From DAOTXN01 sp034435435 (GTDB taxonomy: Bacteria; Chloroflexota; Anaerolineae; S140-20), in assembly GCA_034435435.1 (NCBI GenBank), contig DAOTXN010000102.1, positions 1-27,118 on the forward strand: DNA of 27,118 nt, read 5' to 3'. The notes under the pieces are model-generated. The model was not told the origin of the DNA. It did not search any database and was given only the letters and a program-made list of their open reading frames with translations. Positions 22,715 to 27,118 of this stretch are shown one piece after another (the first letter of the stretch is position 1; the number at the start of each line of letters is the position of its first letter). Position numbers and translations under genes: made by a program.

Positions 22715-23365
22715 TCAGACCGCGGCGCTCTCTACCTCTGGCAAGATCTCGCCCTTGTAGACCCATACCTTGACGCCAATCCGTCCAAAAGTGGTTCCTG
22801 CTTCAGCTTGCGCATAATCAATGTCTGCACGCAACGTCTGTAACGGGACCTGCCCCTCACGCTGCCACTCTACCCGCGCCATCTCTGCGCCGTGCAATCG
22901 ACCGGCGCACATAATCTTTACCCCTTCGGCGCCGGCGCGCATCGTTTGCTGGACCGCCCGCTTCATTGCGCGGCTATGCGAGATGCGGCGCTCCAATTGC
23001 GAGATGACGTTCTCGGCAATCAACGACGCATGCAACTCGGGCTGTTTGATCTCCTCAACCTCGACCTTGACCTTTTTGCCGGTCAACTCTTGCAATTGCT
23101 GGCGCAGGTCTTTGACGGCCGTTCCCTTGCGCCCAATGACAATTCCCGGCTTGGCGGTCCAAATGGTCACCTGCACTTGATTGGAAAAACGCTCAATCTC
23201 GATATTGGCGATCCCCGCACGTTGCAACTGCTCCTGGATCAGGTCGCGAATTCGGAAATCCTCGTGTAACAAATCGGCATATTCATCGCCTTCCGCGAAC
23301 CAATTAGCCTTCCACTTGCGGATAATCTTCAAGCGATAGCCATACGGATGTACTTTGCGCCCCAA
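22715..23365 (-). CDS. rpsC: 30S ribosomal protein S3
   Basis: S3 lies at the mRNA entry channel and has helicase activity with S4 and S5. The 216-residue product begins with GRKVHPYGYRLKIIRKW, has the KH-domain loop GIVIGRKGTAVKDL near residue 74, and the C-terminal domain with RADIDYAQAEAGTTFGRIG. The start is TTG 23365, with AGGAGG 6 nt upstream. Confidence 0.97.
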   Translation of the reverse strand: MGRKVHPYGYRLKIIRKWKANWFAEGDEYADLLHEDFRIRDLIQEQLQRAGIANIEIERFSNQVQVTIWTAKPGIVIGRKGTAVKDLRQQLQELTGKKVKVEVEEIKQPELHASLIAENVISQLERRISHSRAMKRAVQQTMRAGAEGVKIMCAGRLHGAEMARVEWQREGQVPLQTLRADIDYAQAEAGTTFGRIGVKVWVYKGEILPEVESAAV

Positions 23366-23392
23366 AGCTGTCCTCCTCCCAAAAAAACGGGC

Positions 23393-23740
23393 TTATTCCG
23401 CGCCCTGCTCAGCCAGAACGACCGTAATGTGCGACGAACGTTTAAGAATCGGCTTAAAGCGACCGCGCGCCCCAAAGCGCCGCCATTTGCGGGTCGGCCC
23501 TTCGTCAGCATAAATCTCGGCCACGTACAAATCATCCCGCGCCAAACCGAAATTCTCTTCGGCGTTGGCAACAGCCGAATGAATCAACTTGTAGACCGGC
23601 TTGGCCGCCAGTTGTGTCATAAAGCTCAACATATCCAGCGCCGCGTCCGCGTTCATCCCACGCACTTGATCGATGACCAGCCGCACTTTTTGCGCCGACA
23701 TCGGCACATAGCGCACTTTGGCTTTTACTTCGAAATCCAT
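23393..23740 (-). CDS. rplV: 50S ribosomal protein L22
   Basis: L22 extends a hairpin into the exit tunnel. The 115-residue product shows KVRYVPMSAQKVRLVIDQVRG at its N-terminal third, HSAVANAEENFGL, and the tunnel-loop region RFGARGRFKPILKRSSHITV. GGGAG lies 7 nt before the ATG. Confidence 0.97.
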   Translation of the reverse strand: MDFEVKAKVRYVPMSAQKVRLVIDQVRGMNADAALDMLSFMTQLAAKPVYKLIHSAVANAEENFGLARDDLYVAEIYADEGPTRKWRRFGARGRFKPILKRSSHITVVLAEQGAE

Positions 23741-23781
23741 AGCCCAACTCCCTCGAGGCTCCTGTCATATTGGCTCAACGC

Positions 23782-24063
23782 CTAATGACGGCGGGTCTTT
23801 TTCTCTTTAGCAACGTGCCCACGAAAAGTCCGGGTCGGCGCAAACTCGCCCAATTTGTGCCCCACCATAATCTCGGTGATATAAATAGGCACATGCCGCC
23901 GGCCGTCGTGCACCGCTATAGTGTGCCCCACCATCTGCGGAAAGATGGTCGAGGCCCGCGACCACGTGCGAATCACGCGCTTTTCACCCACTCGATTCAT
24001 CTGCTCCACTTTGCGCAGCAGTTTGGGATTGATATACGGCCCTTTTTTCAATGACCTGGACAT
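23782..24063 (-). CDS. rpsS: 30S ribosomal protein S19
   Basis: S19 lies in the 30S head, paired with S13. The 93-residue product begins MSRSLKKGPYINPKLLRKVE and contains HDGRRHVPIYITEIMVGHKL. ATG 24063 is chosen by homology, with GAGGAG 6 nt upstream; the frame is open further upstream without family similarity. Confidence 0.97.
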   Translation of the reverse strand: MSRSLKKGPYINPKLLRKVEQMNRVGEKRVIRTWSRASTIFPQMVGHTIAVHDGRRHVPIYITEIMVGHKLGEFAPTRTFRGHVAKEKKTRRH

Positions 24064-24082
24064 CGCACTCTCCTCATTCTTC

Positions 24083-24916
24083 TCACCGCTTCTTGCCGCG
24101 ACGCCGGACGATATACTTGTCGGATGGCTTGGCGCCGCGTGTGCGCTTACCCAACGTCGGCTTGCCCCACGGCGACTTGGGACCCGCCATACCGATGGGC
24201 GAACGGCCTTCTCCCCCACCGTGGGGGTGATCGTTGGGGTTCATGGCTGAACCACGCACGGTCGGGCGAATGCCCAGCCAGCGCTTGCGCCCAGCTTTGC
24301 CCAATTGGATATTGCTATGATCCACATTACCTACCTGACCGATGGTTGCCATGCAGCGATCCAGCACCATGCGCATCTCACCGCTGGGCAGGCGCAAGGT
24401 AGCATAGCGCCCTTCCTTGGCCAGCACTTGCGCCGATGTACCGGCAGCGCGCACCAACTGCCCACCCCGTCCCGGCTGCAACTCGACGTTGTGTACCTGC
24501 GTGCCGAGCGGGATGCTCTGCAACGGCAGCGCATTGCCTACACGTATCTCCGCCCCGGGACCGCTCATCACCACATCCTTAACGCGCAAGCCGAGCGGCG
24601 CGACAATGTACCGTTTTTCACCATCGGCATAGATCAACAAAGCAATTCGCGCCGAACGATTCGGATCGTACTCTATCGACTCCACGCGAGCCGGGATGCC
24701 CATCTTGTCGCGCTTGAAATCGATCAAGCGATAGAGGCGCCTATGCCCACCGCCACGATGGCGTACCGTGACCCTGCCTCGCGCGTTGCGCCCACCGCTC
24801 TTGCGCAACATCCTGACCAGAGATGGCTCTGGTTTCGAGTGCGTAATCTCTTCAAAGGTCGGGCCTACCAATCCACGCTGACCCGGCGACGTCGGTTTGT
24901 AAGTCTTGACCGCCAT
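24083..24916 (-). CDS. rplB: 50S ribosomal protein L2
   Basis: L2 is essential for subunit association and peptidyl transferase structure. The 277-residue product has the conserved RNARGRVTVRHRGGGHRRLYR segment near residue 44 and the C-terminal GSAMNPNDHPHGGGEGRSP, which includes the key His of HGGGEG. GGAGG lies 4-5 nt before the ATG. Confidence 0.98.
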   Translation of the reverse strand: MAVKTYKPTSPGQRGLVGPTFEEITHSKPEPSLVRMLRKSGGRNARGRVTVRHRGGGHRRLYRLIDFKRDKMGIPARVESIEYDPNRSARIALLIYADGEKRYIVAPLGLRVKDVVMSGPGAEIRVGNALPLQSIPLGTQVHNVELQPGRGGQLVRAAGTSAQVLAKEGRYATLRLPSGEMRMVLDRCMATIGQVGNVDHSNIQLGKAGRKRWLGIRPTVRGSAMNPNDHPHGGGEGRSPIGMAGPKSPWGKPTLGKRTRGAKPSDKYIVRRRGKKR

Positions 24917-24929
24917 ATTTCCTCCACAT

Positions 24930-24958
24930 CCCTCGCCTACGCTCAGGACAGGCTCCGC
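24930..24958. repeat. Dispersed-repeat-like sequence between rplW and rplB
   Basis: The rplW-rplB spacer contains CCTACGCTCAGGACAGGCTC. From general knowledge, this resembles a family of short repeats containing CTCAGGACAGG scattered through many bacterial genomes, especially as TTCGACTACGCTCAGGACAGG. It lies between two ribosomal protein genes that are usually tightly packed. Identification is from memory only. Confidence 0.4.
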
Positions 24959-24967
24959 ATCTCGTTA

Positions 24968-25264
24968 CTATACACCCTCAAAGAACTCGATCCGGTCGCC
25001 TGATTTCAACATGACAATGGCTTTCTTCCAACCGGTCTTGCGGATCACATCCCGTCGCCCATAACGACGCACCCGCTTGGCCGGCACGTTGATGATCCGC
25101 ACACCTTCAACGGTCACGTCGAACACGCTCTCGACCGCTTCCTTGATCTGTTTCCTGTTGGCGCGGCGATCTACTTCAAATGTATATTGCCCCAGCACAT
25201 CCGCCTGAAAGTTGCTCTTTTCAGTGACGATGGGCCGCCTGATAATATCATACGGATGCAACAT
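24968..25264 (-). CDS. rplW: 50S ribosomal protein L23
   Basis: L23 is the main docking site for trigger factor and SRP at the tunnel exit. The 98-residue product begins MLHPYDIIRRPIVTEKSNF and contains YTFEVDRRANRKQIKEAVES. GGGAGGAAG precedes the ATG. It is followed by a 51-nt spacer holding a dispersed-repeat-like sequence. Confidence 0.97.
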   Translation of the reverse strand: MLHPYDIIRRPIVTEKSNFQADVLGQYTFEVDRRANRKQIKEAVESVFDVTVEGVRIINVPAKRVRRYGRRDVIRKTGWKKAIVMLKSGDRIEFFEGV

Positions 25265-25289
25265 CGATCTTCCTCCCGTATCGCCTCGC

Positions 25290-25910
25290 TCACCCCAGAA
25301 TAGACTGGATCACATCTAACGAATCCAGCGGGATCAGGACCTTTTTATAGCCGAGCAAATCACGGATGTTCAAATAGCTCGCGCGCAGCGTTTTAACGTT
25401 GCGGATATTCTGCGCCGATTTTTCTATCGCCTCGCTGCGCTCGGCCACCAATACCAGCGCACTGTCTCCGATACTCAAGCGATCCAACATCGCCAGCAAT
25501 TCTCTGGTCTTGGGCATATCCATCGCAAGCTTGTCTAACAAGACAATTTGCTCATCGGCCGCTTTGACCGTCAGAGCCGAGCGCAGAGCCGCCCGGCGCA
25601 TCTGGCGCGGCATCTTTTTCTGATAGCTGCGCGGCTTGGGCCCGTGGGCGACGCCGCCGCCCACAAAAATCGGCGCGTTGCGGCTGCCGTGCCGCGCACG
25701 CCCCGTCCCTTTTTGCCGATACCACTTGGCTTTGCTGCGACTGATCTCGCCCCGCGTCTTGGTCCTGTGAGTGCCCTGACGCGCGTTGGCAAGCTGGCGC
25801 ACCAATGCCTGGTGCATCAAGACCGAATTGACGGGGGCTTCAAAGATCTCGGCCGGGAGTTCTATCTCGCCGACCTGCTCACCGGCCATATTATGTACTG
25901 TCACTTGCAT
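25290..25910 (-). CDS. rplD: 50S ribosomal protein L4
   Basis: L4 lines the tunnel constriction and, in some bacteria, represses its own operon. The 206-residue product has the conserved loop KWYRQKGTGRARHGSRNAP and GGGVAHGPKPRSY. ATG 25910 is preferred, with a GGGGG 7 nt upstream; GTG 25916 is an alternative that adds two residues. It starts 14 nt after the rplC stop. Confidence 0.96.
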   Translation of the reverse strand: MQVTVHNMAGEQVGEIELPAEIFEAPVNSVLMHQALVRQLANARQGTHRTKTRGEISRSKAKWYRQKGTGRARHGSRNAPIFVGGGVAHGPKPRSYQKKMPRQMRRAALRSALTVKAADEQIVLLDKLAMDMPKTRELLAMLDRLSIGDSALVLVAERSEAIEKSAQNIRNVKTLRASYLNIRDLLGYKKVLIPLDSLDVIQSILG

Positions 25911-25924
25911 CGTCACACCCCCAC

Positions 25925-26557
25925 CTAACCTTGTTTCCGGCTCTGTTTGACTAACACCAGCCCACCTTTGGGACCCGGCACACTGCCGCGCACGGCCAAG
26001 AGATTGCGTTGAGGGTCCACTAGAGCCACCAGCAGATTCTGCGACGTGACACGCGCATTTCCCATGTGTCCCGCCATGCGCTTACCCTTGAACACATGCC
26101 CGGTGCCCGTCGTCGCGCCGACGGAGCCAGGTGTGCGCTCGCGATCCGATTGGCCGTGGGTTTTGGGTTGTCGATTAAAGCCGTGGCGCTTGATGTTACC
26201 CGCAAAACCGCGTCCCTTGCTATCGGCCACCACATCCACCCGCTGCCCCGCGCTAAAAATATCCACGGTAATCTTTTGGCCAAGCTCATACCCGGCCTCG
26301 TCCTTTACGCGGACTTCACTCAAGTGGCGCAGCAATGGCAACTTGTGGTGTTTCAAGTGTCCCTGCTGTCCTTTGGTCAACCGCTTGGGCTTGATCTCTT
26401 CAAACCCTAACTGAACGGCCCGATAGCCATCCCGCTCCGCTGTCTTGATTTGGGTTACATAGCACGGGCCAGCTTCAATGACCGTCACAGGGATCACCTC
26501 GCCCCTGTCATCAAAGAGCTGGGTCATCCCCACCTTTTTCCCAAGAATGCTTTTCAT
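25925..26557 (-). CDS. rplC: 50S ribosomal protein L3
   Basis: L3 initiates 50S assembly and reaches the peptidyl transferase centre. The 210-residue product begins MKSILGKKVGMTQLFDDRGE and has GFAGNIKRHGFNRQPKTHGQS and GKRMAGHMGNARVT at the central loop. AGGAGG lies 5 nt before the ATG. The 94-nt spacer to rpsJ shows no gene or clear structure. Confidence 0.97.
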   Translation of the reverse strand: MKSILGKKVGMTQLFDDRGEVIPVTVIEAGPCYVTQIKTAERDGYRAVQLGFEEIKPKRLTKGQQGHLKHHKLPLLRHLSEVRVKDEAGYELGQKITVDIFSAGQRVDVVADSKGRGFAGNIKRHGFNRQPKTHGQSDRERTPGSVGATTGTGHVFKGKRMAGHMGNARVTSQNLLVALVDPQRNLLAVRGSVPGPKGGLVLVKQSRKQG

Positions 26558-26651
26558 TCCACCCTCCTAGGGACTGCCGGCGCGCCCAGCAAGTCTTTTA
26601 CCCAGCGCGACCTCATCATCCCTCGCGGCGACGCAGCCACAACGCCACCAG

Positions 26652-26960
26652 TTACAGCTTGATTTCGATGTCCACGCCCGCCGGCAGGTTCAATCGCATC
26701 AACGTGTCGATCGTCTTGGAATCAGGATCAACTACATCAATGAGCCGCTTGTGGGTGCGGATCTCAAAGTGTTCGTGTGAGTCCTTGTCGATAAAGGCCG
26801 AACGACGCACCGTAAAGCGTTCAATTTTGGTAGGCAACGGCACCGGCCCCACGACCGTCGCCCCGGTGCGTTCAGCCGTCTCGACAATGCGCTGGGCCGA
26901 TTGGTCCAACACCCGATGATCATAAGCCTTGAGTCGAATGCGTATCTTTTGCTTGGCCAT
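26652..26960 (-). CDS. rpsJ: 30S ribosomal protein S10
   Basis: S10 is a 30S head protein, also known as the antitermination factor NusE. The 102-residue product begins MAKQKIRIRLKAYDHRVLDQ and contains GPVPLPTKIERFTVRRSAFID. It starts 23 nt after the tuf stop; the upstream sequence is GAGAGA, a weak ribosome site. Confidence 0.97.
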   Translation of the reverse strand: MAKQKIRIRLKAYDHRVLDQSAQRIVETAERTGATVVGPVPLPTKIERFTVRRSAFIDKDSHEHFEIRTHKRLIDVVDPDSKTIDTLMRLNLPAGVDIEIKL

Positions 26961-26983
26961 AGTCTCTCTATCTTTTGCCTCTA

Positions 26984-27118
26984 TCAGCCTTCAAAGATTT
27001 TAGTGATGACGCCGGCGCCCACGGTCAAGCCACCCTCACGGATGGCAAAACGCGACCCCTGCTCCAACGCGACCGGCTCGATCAACTCGACGTTCAAGTT
27101 CACGCTGTCCCCGGGCAT
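26984..27118 (-). CDS. tuf: Elongation factor Tu, C-terminal 44 residues (cut by window edge)
   Basis: The 44 residues read from the edge contain MPGDSVNLNVELIEPVALEQ and FAIREGGLTVGAGVITKI, the end of the EF-Tu third domain. The rest of the gene lies beyond the window. EF-Tu delivers aminoacyl-tRNA to the ribosome. Its location directly before rpsJ suggests the str operon (rpsL-rpsG-fusA-tuf) runs straight into the S10 operon. Confidence 0.95.
   Translation of the reverse strand: MPGDSVNLNVELIEPVALEQGSRFAIREGGLTVGAGVITKIFEG

Noticed and set aside
26558..26651. Regulatory leader or small gene between rpsJ and rplC
   Set aside because: No open frame with a ribosome site and no convincing stem was found.

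Overview
This window is a bacterial chromosome segment of moderately high GC. Its right half is a nearly complete S10-spc-alpha ribosomal protein cluster on the minus strand; its left half is a set of housekeeping and metabolic genes mostly on the plus strand. The gene content, the frequent GTG and TTG starts, the zinc-ligand ribosomal proteins (S4, S14 type Z, L36, and an L24 with two CxxC pairs) and the style of the intergenic repeats fit a member of the Chloroflexota, possibly Anaerolineae-like. That placement is an inference; no rRNA is present to confirm it.

Left half (1-10448). A 38-bp tandem array of palindromic units runs up to the start of pth (peptidyl-tRNA hydrolase), followed by mfd (transcription-repair coupling factor). 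The mfd 3' end overlaps a convergent FAD-dependent oxidoreductase by 41 bp. A divergent spacer carries an inverted repeat and a consensus sigma-70 promoter placed so close to the next ATG that the first HAD hydrolase mRNA is probably leaderless. A second HAD hydrolase follows, but its catalytic motif I lies upstream of any ordinary start codon. The 303-bp spacer at 7000-7302 holds a 76-bp tandem duplication and a MITE-like element. Then comes a probable operon of an alanine-dehydrogenase-family gene, a 4-hydroxybutyrate/acetyl-CoA transferase-family gene and adk.

Right half (10458-27118, all minus strand, transcribed right to left): tuf (3' end only)-rpsJ-rplC-rplD-rplW-rplB-rpsS-rplV-rpsC-rplP-rpmC-rpsQ-rplN-rplX-rplE-rpsN-rpsH-rplF-rplR-rpsE-rpmD-rplO-secY-map-rpmJ-rpsM-rpsK-rpsD-rpoA-rplQ-truA-rplM-rpsI. 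The usual adk and infA are absent between secY and rpmJ; adk lies instead just beyond the far end of the cluster, convergent with rpsI. truA appears to start with ATC.

The most unusual signal is in the spacers. Several are built from short repeated words (GTGAGGA, CCCAATA, GACGAAA, AATCTGTGT, GATAGAGA) that often fold into long stems. Two stems include the stop codon of the upstream gene. Two spacers inside the ribosomal operon share a near-identical 26-bp word. A separate 24-bp palindrome occurs seven times at two loci 7 kb apart. No single new protein system is evident; the repeat biology is the candidate novelty.
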